Part shown: positions 8,532-17,461 of the stretch, piece after piece
Layout of the letters: every line of letters starts with the position of its first letter
How positions within the stretch are numbered: position 1 is the stretch's first letter
Assembly: GCA_025499625.1 (NCBI GenBank)
Contig: JAFMVD010000021.1
Span: 1-64,000, forward strand
Direction of reading: 5' to 3'
DNA length: 64,000 nt
Origin: Carboxylicivirga fragile
GTDB taxonomy: Bacteria; Bacteroidota; Bacteroidia; Bacteroidales; Marinilabiliaceae
Made by a program: the position numbers and the translations under genes
The notes under the pieces: generated by a model
Told to the model about the DNA's origin: nothing
Seen by the model: only the letters and a program-made list of their open reading frames with translations
Database searches by the model: none

Positions 8532-11500
8532 ATGATAAATTTTAATCTCAAAAAGGTGACTATACTATTTATGGTCTCCGGCATTCTTATGTTGCCATCT
8601 GGATTGATGGCTCAAAAAAAGAATAAAGAAAAAGACAGTGCAAAAGACACATTAATTACCAGCGGTTTAGTTTCCGGGCTGAAACTTCGAAACATCGGAC
8701 CTGCATTTACCTCAGGTAGGATCGCCGACTTTGCGGTTAATCCATGTAATCACTCTGAATTTTATGTAGCAGTAGCCAGTGGCAACATCTGGAAAACAAG
8801 CAATAATGGCATCACCTTCGATCCTGTATTTGACAAGTATGGCACTTATTCAATTGGGTGTTTGGCCATGGATCCTAACAACTCAAATGTGGTATGGGCT
8901 GGCACTGGAGAAAACAATCACCAACGCGCATTAGGCTATGGCGATGGTGTGTATAAAACTGTTGACGGTGGCAAATCATGGACAAATATGGGTCTGAAAG
9001 AATCGCGCCAAATAGGCATGATTTTGATCGATCCTCGTAACTCAGATGTGGTTTATGTAGCTGCCGAAGGTTCGGCCTGGGGATCAGGTGGAGAACGTGG
9101 CTTATATAAAACTATTGATGGTGGTAAGACATGGGAGAAATCCCTTGATATAAGCATCCACACAGGTGTTAACAATATTATTTGCGACCCTCGCAATCCG
9201 GATATATTGTACGCCACAACCGAACAACGACGTCGTCATGTTCATACTAAAATTGGTGGTGGACCTGAATCAGCAGTATACAAATCAACTGACGCAGGTA
9301 AGAACTGGCGTAAGCTTAAAAGCGGATTACCTACCGAGCATATTGGTGGAATGGGTATCGCTATCTCGCCTCAAAATCCTGATGTACTATATTTAATCAT
9401 TGAAGCTGCCAACAAGGCTGGTGGTTTTTTCCGGACAAGTGATCGCGGTGAATCATGGAAAAAAATGAGTGACCACCATTCCAGTGGACAATACTATAAC
9501 GAAATATTCTGTGATCCTGTTGAATTTGATAAGGTTTATTCAGTTGAAACGTTTTCGCATGTCACCAAAGATGGTGGTAAAACTTGGACAAAATTAAGCA
9601 CAAAAGATCGTCACGTAGATGACCATGCACTTTGGGTAGATCCAACCAACAATAAGCATTTCATGATTGGTGGCGACGGTGGTGTTTATATCACCTACGA
9701 TGATGGTGACAACTGGAGACAAGTGAGCAACCTGCCAATCACTCAATTTTATCGTGTAGCTGTTGATAATGCTGAACCATTCTATAACATTTATGGGGGA
9801 ACACAGGACAATGCAACTCAAGGTGGCCCAGTACAAAACACCAGTACTTTTGGTGTAACAAGTGGAGAATGGATTGTTACCGTTTTTGGTGATGGATTTT
9901 GGTCACGCATTGACCCAACCAACCCCGACATTGTATACAGCGAGTGGCAGTATGGAAACGTTGTTCGTTATGACAAAAAAAGTGGTGAAAAAATCAGCGT
10001 TAAGCCACAACCAAAAAAGGGTGAATTGACTTATCGTTGGAACTGGAATGCCCCGCTTATTTTAAGCAAACACAATCACAAAACCTTATACATGGCTGCC
10101 AATAAGGTGTTCAAAAGTGTAGACCGAGGCAATACATGGGAAGTGATTTCAGAAGATTTAACAACACAGATTGATCGCAATACTTGGCCAGTAATGGATA
10201 AATACTGGAGTTCTGATGCTGTGGTGAAAGATGTTTCTACTTCACAATTTAACACAATTGTTTCTCTGGACGAATCGCCTGTTAAAAAAGGATTGATATA
10301 TGCAGGAACCGACGACGGACTGATTCAGGTAACTGAAGATGATGGAAAAACTTGGCGCAAAATCGCTTCATTTCCGGGTGTTCCTGAATACACTTATGTG
10401 AGCGATATTTATGCATCTCGTTTTGATGAGAACGTTGTGTATGCCACTTTCGATAACATGAAACGAGATGATTTTAAACCATACATTGTTAAAAGTAACG
10501 ATAAAGGTAAATCGTGGATCGCTATTTCATCGAACCTACCTGAGAATGGAACGGTTCATACACTTGAGCAAGATTTCAAACGCAAAGAATTACTTTTTGC
10601 TGGAACAGAGTTTGGTGTTTTCTTTTCGATTAACGAAGGTGAATCATGGGTACAGTTAAAATCAGGAATTCCAACAATAGCTGTGCGCGACTTAGCTATA
10701 CAAGAACGTGAAAGCGATTTAGCAATGGCTACTTTTGGTCGCGGATTTTATGTACTCGACAACTATTCGCCATTACGTGAATTAAGTGAAGAGTTAACTA
10801 AAAAAGAGGCTCATCTTTTCGAAATTAAGGAAGCCGACTTGTATATGCAAACAGGAAAAATTTATGGCCAAGGTGCAACCTATTACGGTGCCAAAAACCC
10901 TGTATTTGGTGCAACTTTTACTTTTTACCAAAAAGAAGTACCACAAACCAAGAAGCAAATTCGACAAAAAAAGGAGAAGGAATTATTTAAGAATGGAGAG
11001 CGAATTCCTCAAACTAGTCTGAAACAATTGGATGACGAAAGTAAAGAAGTTCCGGCTTATCTACTTATTACCATTAAAGATGCCGAAGGAAGTATCGTTC
11101 GTACCATGACGAAGAAACCATCGAAAAACATTACACGATTCACATGGGATCTTCAATACAACAGTCCAGAAATTATCAAAACTAAGAAGTTTGATCCATT
11201 CAAAAAGACTGAAGGAGGTATCTTTGCATTACCAGGAAAATACACCGTTGAAATCAACCAGGTAAAAGATGGGGTAAGTACTCTACTAGCTTCAGCCAAA
11301 GAGTTTGAGGTGAAAGCACTAAACAACACTACTCTTCCGGCCAAGGATAGAGCAGCCATGGTAGCTTTCCAAAAAGAAGTTAGCCAGCTCTCAAAAGCAA
11401 TTAGTGGAAGTATGCGCTTAACATCTTCTCTTTTAGATGAAGTAAGAGACATGAAACAAACGGCCTTAACATTGCCAGGTGCACACGATGAGTTACTTCC

Positions 11501-11825
11501 AGCCTTATCATCTCTTGAAAATGAACTTAACGAAATCATGTTCAAATTCAGAGGAGCTAAAGCAAAAGCTAGTTGGGAAGAAATTCCTCCGGCTGATATG
11601 CCAATTTACAATCGTTTAAACAGCGTTATTTGGGCACAAATCAATAGCACATCTGATATTACCGGCACGTCAAATATGTCTTACGAAATTCTTAAAGAAG
11701 AATTTCCTCCAGTACTGGAGCAGCTAAGTACACTAGCTAAAACAAAGATAATTGACGTTCGTAAAATGATGGATCAGCTAGATGCACCATATACAGAAGG
11801 AAGAATTCCTGTATGGAATAATTAA
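8532..11825 (+). CDS. Secreted BNR/VPS10-type beta-propeller protein
   Basis: A 1097-residue exported protein with a signal peptide ending near GLMAQ. Residues about 50-760 are a chain of BNR/Asp-box and sortilin-like propeller blades, seen as repeated motifs of the type VYKTVDGGKSWTN, LYKTIDGGKTWEK, FRTSDRGESWKK and QVTEDDGKTWRK. The remaining C-terminal third has charged, partly helical sequence and no T9SS sorting domain. Proteins of this kind are often labelled glycosyl hydrolase on the strength of the repeats alone; no catalytic residues can be assigned, so enzymatic activity is unproven. A clear hairpin terminator follows at 11862. Confidence 0.88.
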   Translation: MINFNLKKVTILFMVSGILMLPSGLMAQKKNKEKDSAKDTLITSGLVSGLKLRNIGPAFTSGRIADFAVNPCNHSEFYVAVASGNIWKTSNNGITFDPVFDKYGTYSIGCLAMDPNNSNVVWAGTGENNHQRALGYGDGVYKTVDGGKSWTNMGLKESRQIGMILIDPRNSDVVYVAAEGSAWGSGGERGLYKTIDGGKTWEKSLDISIHTGVNNIICDPRNPDILYATTEQRRRHVHTKIGGGPESAVYKSTDAGKNWRKLKSGLPTEHIGGMGIAISPQNPDVLYLIIEAANKAGGFFRTSDRGESWKKMSDHHSSGQYYNEIFCDPVEFDKVYSVETFSHVTKDGGKTWTKLSTKDRHVDDHALWVDPTNNKHFMIGGDGGVYITYDDGDNWRQVSNLPITQFYRVAVDNAEPFYNIYGGTQDNATQGGPVQNTSTFGVTSGEWIVTVFGDGFWSRIDPTNPDIVYSEWQYGNVVRYDKKSGEKISVKPQPKKGELTYRWNWNAPLILSKHNHKTLYMAANKVFKSVDRGNTWEVISEDLTTQIDRNTWPVMDKYWSSDAVVKDVSTSQFNTIVSLDESPVKKGLIYAGTDDGLIQVTEDDGKTWRKIASFPGVPEYTYVSDIYASRFDENVVYATFDNMKRDDFKPYIVKSNDKGKSWIAISSNLPENGTVHTLEQDFKRKELLFAGTEFGVFFSINEGESWVQLKSGIPTIAVRDLAIQERESDLAMATFGRGFYVLDNYSPLRELSEELTKKEAHLFEIKEADLYMQTGKIYGQGATYYGAKNPVFGATFTFYQKEVPQTKKQIRQKKEKELFKNGERIPQTSLKQLDDESKEVPAYLLITIKDAEGSIVRTMTKKPSKNITRFTWDLQYNSPEIIKTKKFDPFKKTEGGIFALPGKYTVEINQVKDGVSTLLASAKEFEVKALNNTTLPAKDRAAMVAFQKEVSQLSKAISGSMRLTSSLLDEVRDMKQTALTLPGAHDELLPALSSLENELNEIMFKFRGAKAKASWEEIPPADMPIYNRLNSVIWAQINSTSDITGTSNMSYEILKEEFPPVLEQLSTLAKTKIIDVRKMMDQLDAPYTEGRIPVWNN

Positions 11826-11861
11826 CCGAGATATAAAACACTTTAAAATAACAAATTACAA

Positions 11862-11897
11862 AACAGACCTTATTATTAAATAGGGTCTGTTTTTTTT
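11862..11897 (+). terminator. Rho-independent terminator
   Basis: ACAGACC pairs with GGTCTGT around a 14-nt loop, followed by a run of T. It closes the BNR-protein transcript. Confidence 0.85.
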
Positions 11898-11971
11898 ATC
11901 AAAGCATTTTATTTTATTGTGTTGGTTTCATATATTTACTCCCTAATTAATTTAAACAATTAAAATCTAAA

Positions 11972-12457
11972 ATGACAACAAGAGCCATTTTGCCGCATAT
12001 TGGATTCGGCAACGTTAAATTCGGAATGGAAGAACACGAAGTATCAAGTTTAATTGGTGATCCTGATGAAACAGAAATTCAAAACTATGGCGACGGAGGC
12101 GAAGCTAATGTACTTTATTACGACGATCTCGGTCTTTCAATGTCTTTCGACAACGAAGAACAATTCAAACTTGTAGAAATTTCTTTCGAAAACGAAGCTT
12201 TTGTACTACATGGTACAATTAAGGTAGGAATGTTAAAAGAAGACTTCCTTAAAGCTCTCGAAAATCTAGAAATGGGCGACTATGATAGTGAAAAGATGGA
12301 TGACGAAGGTTTTGAAAACATGGAACAATTAACCTTCGAAAAAGAAAATGTTAATGTTTGGATTGAAGGCGATAAGGTTTCTACTATTCAAATAGGACCA
12401 GAATTTGTTGATGACGAAACCATACGTTGGCCAGCAAGAGAAATTACAGAAGATTAA
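11972..12457 (+). CDS. Small acidic protein of unknown function
   Basis: A 161-residue soluble acidic protein without signal peptide or membrane segments. Two similar halves start with glycine-rich strands (GFGNVKFGMEEHEVSSLIGDP and GTIKVGMLKEDFLKALENL), which resembles the SmpA/BamE-like or immunity-protein-like beta-alpha fold where a GM..EEV pattern marks each repeat. I do not recognise a named function. It is monocistronic, between two terminators. Confidence 0.75.
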   Translation: MTTRAILPHIGFGNVKFGMEEHEVSSLIGDPDETEIQNYGDGGEANVLYYDDLGLSMSFDNEEQFKLVEISFENEAFVLHGTIKVGMLKEDFLKALENLEMGDYDSEKMDDEGFENMEQLTFEKENVNVWIEGDKVSTIQIGPEFVDDETIRWPAREITED

Positions 12458-12465
12458 ATATTTCA

Positions 12466-12493
12466 AGTCCTGCTGAAGCAGGACTTTTTTTTT
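12466..12493 (+). terminator. Rho-independent terminator
   Basis: AGTCCTGC-TGAA-GCAGGACT is a perfect 8-bp stem with a 4-nt loop, followed by nine T. It ends the small acidic protein gene. Confidence 0.93.
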
Positions 12494-12588
12494 CATTCGT
12501 TGAACCGAAGTATACCGTATTAATTACCCTCGCTTAATTCTTAGATCAATCTTTTTTCTATTTATTAGATTAAACCCCTTATTCTTTC

Positions 12589-12663
12589 ATGGAAGAAAAC
12601 AATCTATTCACGAAAAAAAAGCGGTCATTACCCAAGAAGCCAAAGGAAAACGAAACTAATTAA
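12589..12663 (+). CDS. Possible small basic peptide ORF (24 aa)
   Basis: An ATG-initiated frame of 24 codons encodes a lysine-rich peptide (MEENNLFTKKKRSLPKKP and six more residues). It lies in the gap between two expressed units and would be too short for usual gene calls. There is no clear promoter or ribosome site. It may be real or chance. Confidence 0.25.
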   Translation: MEENNLFTKKKRSLPKKPKENETN

Positions 12664-12695
12664 GCGACTGTCCGTTTCAAACAGTAAACAAACAT

Positions 12696-12726
12696 TTTGG
12701 AGATAAGTAATAATCTCTTATTTTTA
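12696..12726 (+). promoter_or_regulatory. Bacteroidota-type promoter for the small lipoprotein
   Basis: TTTG (12696-12699), 19 nt, then TATTTTTA (12719-12726) match the Bacteroidota pattern TTTG / TAnnTTTG with one deviation. It lies 24 bp before the lipoprotein start. Confidence 0.55.
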
Positions 12727-12749
12727 CAGACAAGTAAAAGATATAAAAG

Positions 12750-12878
12750 ATGAAAAAGATTTCGTTAGTTGCCGTTGTTATACTTTTTGTTGCATTAGGA
12801 ATGAGTTCTTGTAAAAGTACTGAAGACTGCCCTGCATATAGCTCTGTTGAAACAGAACAAACTGCCGAAAGAGCATAA
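12750..12878 (+). CDS. Small lipoprotein (42 aa)
   Basis: A 42-residue product starts MKKISLVAVVILFVALG and has a lipobox GMSSC, so after processing the mature lipoprotein would be only about 22 residues (CKSTEDCPAYSS and a short acidic tail). The motif DCPAY with a second cysteine is distinctive. A good promoter match lies just upstream, and gap follows after 244 bp with its own promoter. Function unknown. It is probably anchored in the inner or outer membrane. Confidence 0.7.
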   Translation: MKKISLVAVVILFVALGMSSCKSTEDCPAYSSVETEQTAERA

Positions 12879-13042
12879 GGAAACAACCCAAAAAAAAATT
12901 ACAAGTAACATGAATAAGATGTATAAATCTTAATTTATGTTACTTTTTTTATGTCCTTTTTTAACAAAACATCACACTTTTACCAGATTTTCTTTCTAAT
13001 CGTAATTTTATGCGGATTTTTATAAAATCATTCTCATATTTC

Positions 13043-13073
13043 TTGATGATTTAATTATGAATTGCTACTTTTG
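13043..13073 (+). promoter_or_regulatory. Consensus promoter of gap
   Basis: TTG (13043-13045), a 20-nt spacer and TACTTTTG (13066-13073) match the Bacteroidota sigma-A pattern exactly, about 50 bp before the GAPDH start. Confidence 0.8.
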
Positions 13074-13110
13074 TGACGCATTTTTGAAGACCTTATAAAA
13101 CAATTCTTAA

Positions 13111-14130
<1,020 letters not shown>

Positions 14131-14150
14131 TTCATTTTACACCATATAAG

Positions 14151-14182
14151 AAACGCCTTCATTTTTATGGAGGCGTTTTTTT
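14151..14182 (+). terminator. Rho-independent terminator of gap
   Basis: AAACGCCT and AGGCGTTT form an 8-bp stem with a 12-nt loop, followed by a T run. Confidence 0.9.
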
Positions 14183-14275
14183 GTGCTTTTTTATCGAATT
14201 GATCTACTAGGATTGAAAGAACCTAAGGTCTTAACAAAGAATTGATAAAAAAAGGATATTCTGGTTATGGAAATA

Positions 14276-14390
14276 ATACCGATTACAAACCAAAACGATT
14301 GATAAAAAATCAATCTGTGCCTTTTGTATCGGCATTAACCATTGTAATTAGCAAAATGCTTTATCAATCATTTTGGAATACAACTGGTAT
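14276..14390. repeat. Palindromic MITE-like element, copy A
   Basis: The 115-bp element begins ATACCGATTACAAACC and ends with its imperfect complement GG...CTGGTAT. The outer arms (about 31 nt, 14276-14306 and 14360-14390) include the 17-nt pair CCAAAACGATTGATAAA and TTTATCAATCATTTTGG with one mismatch. The left arm can instead pair with an internal TTTGTATCGGCAT (about 14324-14336). A related copy with the same architecture is at 49632-49736. It lies between the convergent gap and porP genes. A 73-codon frame at 14242 crosses it and is not a credible gene. Confidence 0.7.
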
Positions 14391-14409
14391 AAGGTCAATT
14401 GTATGCAAA

Positions 14410-15393
14410 CTAAAAATACCTGATAGAACGCATACTACCCTCCTCTTCTTTCTTCTTTCTTAAAAATCGTCTATCCTTATTACGGCGAATCATTGAGAAT
14501 GAATCAAAATTTAGCGTAATCTCATGGCTTCCTTTGGTGATACCAACATTACCAATCGGAAGATCATAGGAATAGGCTATTTGGAATGTTTTATTAATTC
14601 GAAAACCGGCCAAAAAAGCAACTGCCTGATCTATTCGATATGAAACACCTGCCGAAAAGGATTCTTCGTAAAGCATTTGCATATTAATATCGAAACTACT
14701 GGATTTTCCAGCCATTCGCCAAAGCATTGAAGGTTTGAGGTATACTTTTTTACCCAAGCCAAATCCATATCCAGTAGAAAGATACAAACTACGCCGTGTT
14801 TGCATCACCACATTGGACACTTCTCCAACTTTATACTTGTTTTCTAAAACATAAGGCATTGACACTCCAAAATAGAAAGTGGGTGTATACACAAAAGCTC
14901 CTGCTCCAAAATTCGGACTAAAAGCATTAGTAACATCATTTATAAAACTCGGATCATCCTGATCAATGACTTCCAACTTATCGTTTGACAAGTTAAAATA
15001 ATCGCCAGTTGCACTCACTCCCATCGACAAAAACATATCGTGCCGTAAACGAACCAAATAAGCATAGTACAGATTTAATCGGTGATTTTGTATCGGCCCT
15101 GCTTGATACGACTGAAATGCTCCACCCAGCGATACCTTAGACTTATTTAAGGGAGAATGCGCTGCCACCCAATAATTAACTGGCGCCCCCTTTATTCCCA
15201 TCCATTGATGGCGCGCCACCAAATTCATTGAGAAAGCATTTCGCACTCCGGTATAAGCAGGGTTAATGATCAGTTGGGAATTAATATATTGCGTTGATAA
15301 AGGTTCTAATTGCGCACGACTTTCAATGGCTAAACCTACCAGCAAAAATAGCACTAACCTGATTCTATATAACTCATAAGCCTTTAATTTCAT
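14410..15393 (-). CDS. PorP/SprF family T9SS outer-membrane protein
   Basis: A 327-residue protein with an export signal and the family opening QLEPLSTQYINSQLIINPAYTGVRNAFSMNLVARHQW, followed by beta-strand-rich sequence ending in an aromatic strand. PorP/SprF proteins are outer-membrane beta-barrels that assist secretion and surface attachment of CHU_C (T9SS type B) cargo. It starts 1 bp after the stop of a CHU_C protein, which supports a cargo-partner pair. The basic C-terminal tail after the barrel (MIRRNKDRRFLRKKKEEEG) is unusual but may be periplasmic. Confidence 0.92.
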   Translation of the reverse strand: MKLKAYELYRIRLVLFLLVGLAIESRAQLEPLSTQYINSQLIINPAYTGVRNAFSMNLVARHQWMGIKGAPVNYWVAAHSPLNKSKVSLGGAFQSYQAGPIQNHRLNLYYAYLVRLRHDMFLSMGVSATGDYFNLSNDKLEVIDQDDPSFINDVTNAFSPNFGAGAFVYTPTFYFGVSMPYVLENKYKVGEVSNVVMQTRRSLYLSTGYGFGLGKKVYLKPSMLWRMAGKSSSFDINMQMLYEESFSAGVSYRIDQAVAFLAGFRINKTFQIAYSYDLPIGNVGITKGSHEITLNFDSFSMIRRNKDRRFLRKKKEEEGSMRSIRYF

Positions 15394-15394
15394 A

Positions 15395-16327
15395 TCAGTG
15401 ACTTAAGTATATATAACCAGTGAAAGAATCGTTAAAACCAGGTATAGTAAAAACGTAATAATAAGTGCCCGCATCAAGTAATTTGCCAGAAAATGCACCT
15501 TCATTTGCAACTCCATCCCAATTATTCAGATAATCGTCTGACGAAAAAACCAACTGCCCCCATGCATTAACTATTTGCACCTTTATATTCGCGTAAGTTT
15601 TAAAATCAGGAATATAAAATAAGTCATTTAAGCCATCTCCATTAGGCGAAAAACCATTGGGAATAAAGAAATCCGTTGTTCCATCATGCTGAACTGTAAA
15701 TATCACCCATGCATTACTACAATCGTTATCAGCATCGCACAATACATATTGAAGCGAATCCTTTCCTCCATATGTTCTATTAAACGACGGGATAACTTCA
15801 TTATTCTCATCTAAATAAGCATCACCATGTTTAACGTTTTGAAGAATATCAACCGTAAATGGAAAATCACCATTAATAATGTCGTTATTTAAAATTGGAA
15901 CAGTTATTTCAGTTCCATGTAGATAGGTTACCGTATCGTTAACTGCAATTGGTTTGAAATCAACATCATCAACAATAATATCTACTGTAGCCCAATCACA
16001 GGATCCATGTACATTACACACTTCATAGGTAAAGACATCATTACCATGAAAAGATAAATCAGGTGTGTATTTTATAGTATTATCATCGTTAACTATTACA
16101 GTACCATTGGAAGGAAGCGATTTCACCACCAAAGACTTAATCCCATCAAATAAGCCGAAATCATTTTTAAGCACAGGTATATCAATGATGTCATCCTCAT
16201 TGATACGAGCCTTATCATCATTGGCAAAAACTTCTGCCTGAGTCGCAGGTTTAATTGTATTATGCTGCGAAGTGGCAGTTAATAAAAAACCAAGGTAAAC
16301 AACTAAAAATAAAACTAGGCGTTTCAA
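15395..16327 (-). CDS. Small T9SS type B (CHU_C) surface protein
   Basis: A 310-residue secreted protein with a signal peptide ending near LLTATSQ. Two tandem cadherin/Big-type repeats follow (INEDDIIDIPVLKNDF at about residue 38, and EITVPILNNDIINGDF at about 145), then a gliding-motility C-terminal domain (about 225-310) with the hallmark PNGFSPNGDGLNDLFYIP. The C-terminal domain directs export by T9SS. It forms a pair with the PorP/SprF gene that follows after 1 bp and lies downstream of a second such pair. The ligand or adhesion target is unknown. Confidence 0.93.
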   Translation of the reverse strand: MKRLVLFLVVYLGFLLTATSQHNTIKPATQAEVFANDDKARINEDDIIDIPVLKNDFGLFDGIKSLVVKSLPSNGTVIVNDDNTIKYTPDLSFHGNDVFTYEVCNVHGSCDWATVDIIVDDVDFKPIAVNDTVTYLHGTEITVPILNNDIINGDFPFTVDILQNVKHGDAYLDENNEVIPSFNRTYGGKDSLQYVLCDADNDCSNAWVIFTVQHDGTTDFFIPNGFSPNGDGLNDLFYIPDFKTYANIKVQIVNAWGQLVFSSDDYLNNWDGVANEGAFSGKLLDAGTYYYVFTIPGFNDSFTGYIYLSH

Positions 16328-16444
16328 AATTAAACAGGCTTTGTGTGATAGTTTGGGATATAAAACTAATTAAACCCTTAGTCATTGCAAACAGAAAAGT
16401 GAAATAATGAAAAAATACGCTAAACGCATATCGGGATATCAAGT

Positions 16445-17455
16445 TTAGTAACCTAAGAACTTATAGTTATACTTCTTACTCCTTCTAATTTTTGAACAAG
16501 GAATAGCTCCCTTACTTTTATTCCTGCAAATACGATAACTAACTACTAATTGATAGTTCGAACCATAATCAATTTGTGAAGTGGTTAACCCCAACTGATA
16601 TTCAAGCCCCACACTAAATTGTTGATAGACTATACCCGCTGTAACGGCCATTCCTAAACTTTTTCCAAACTGATGATCCATTGTTCGGCGATACGACAAC
16701 AAGCCCCAAGTAGAAAAGTCCGGATCAGGCGTAGGTAAATACGCTTTCAGGTTTAAATCCATTCGACTATCTGTTAAAGCATTTCGGCGATACATAATAA
16801 GAGGTTCGAGGTACAAATCCCTGTCTGCTACTTTAAAACTTCCACCAGCATGAATATGCATATCCATTACACGTCGAGGCTCCATAGCTCCTTTGTACAT
16901 TGGATTATTCTCGGGAATAATATTTGTAAATGCAACACCAGCATGCAATTCGTTATATTTCAATAAGGCACCAGCGCTGGCATTAAAACCTAAACCACTT
17001 TCGCCCGCACTCTGAATAACCGGATCAAAGGCATCGCCACCGGTAAATCCGCTCATATCCAAGGATGTTTGTTCCAGCATCATGGCTAAACCAAACGAAA
17101 GGGTCATTAGCTTGTTGCGCTTCTTTTGCAGCAGTACCTCGTACGAAAATGCCTGGTGCAAGCCCATCTCTTTATGAAAACCATTTCTATCGTTATACAC
17201 ATACGTACCAGAACCCAAATGACCAGTAACAGGCATTTGAAAACTCAATATTTGAGTGGTTGGTGCCAACTCGGTACCAAGCCATTGCTTTTGATAAAAA
17301 CCACTTGCTGTGATGCAATTTTTCTGAAAAGCTGCCGCAGAGGGGTTCATCTGAAATAAATCGTATACATACTGATTTGTCAGATAATACTTTTGCCCAT
17401 TAACCACCGACAAAGTGATAATGAGGCTTATCATTATTAATTGAAGCCTTTTCAT
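16445..17455 (-). CDS. PorP/SprF family T9SS outer-membrane protein
   Basis: A 336-residue PorP/SprF homologue with a signal peptide (MKRLQLIMISLIITLSVVNG) and family motif (YLTNQYVYDLFQMNPSAA). It starts 6 bp after the stop of the 1.5-kb-residue CHU_C protein upstream, so it is probably the dedicated partner of that cargo. It differs clearly from the second PorP/SprF protein at 14410-15393, so the two pairs have diverged rather than being a recent copy. A 117-bp gap without any credible gene separates it from the next CHU_C gene. Confidence 0.92.
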   Translation of the reverse strand: MKRLQLIMISLIITLSVVNGQKYYLTNQYVYDLFQMNPSAAAFQKNCITASGFYQKQWLGTELAPTTQILSFQMPVTGHLGSGTYVYNDRNGFHKEMGLHQAFSYEVLLQKKRNKLMTLSFGLAMMLEQTSLDMSGFTGGDAFDPVIQSAGESGLGFNASAGALLKYNELHAGVAFTNIIPENNPMYKGAMEPRRVMDMHIHAGGSFKVADRDLYLEPLIMYRRNALTDSRMDLNLKAYLPTPDPDFSTWGLLSYRRTMDHQFGKSLGMAVTAGIVYQQFSVGLEYQLGLTTSQIDYGSNYQLVVSYRICRNKSKGAIPCSKIRRSKKYNYKFLGY

Positions 17456-17461
17456 CTCTTA

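Noticed and set aside
8532-11825. Assigned glycosidase
   Set aside because: Only BNR/Asp-box repeats support this, and no catalytic residues can be placed.
14242-14463. 73-codon plus-strand reading frame
   Set aside because: It runs through the palindromic element and into the antisense of the PorP gene.
16260-16442. 60-codon minus-strand reading frame before the small CHU_C gene
   Set aside because: Phe-rich translation of A/T-rich gap sequence, overlapping the start of the true gene.
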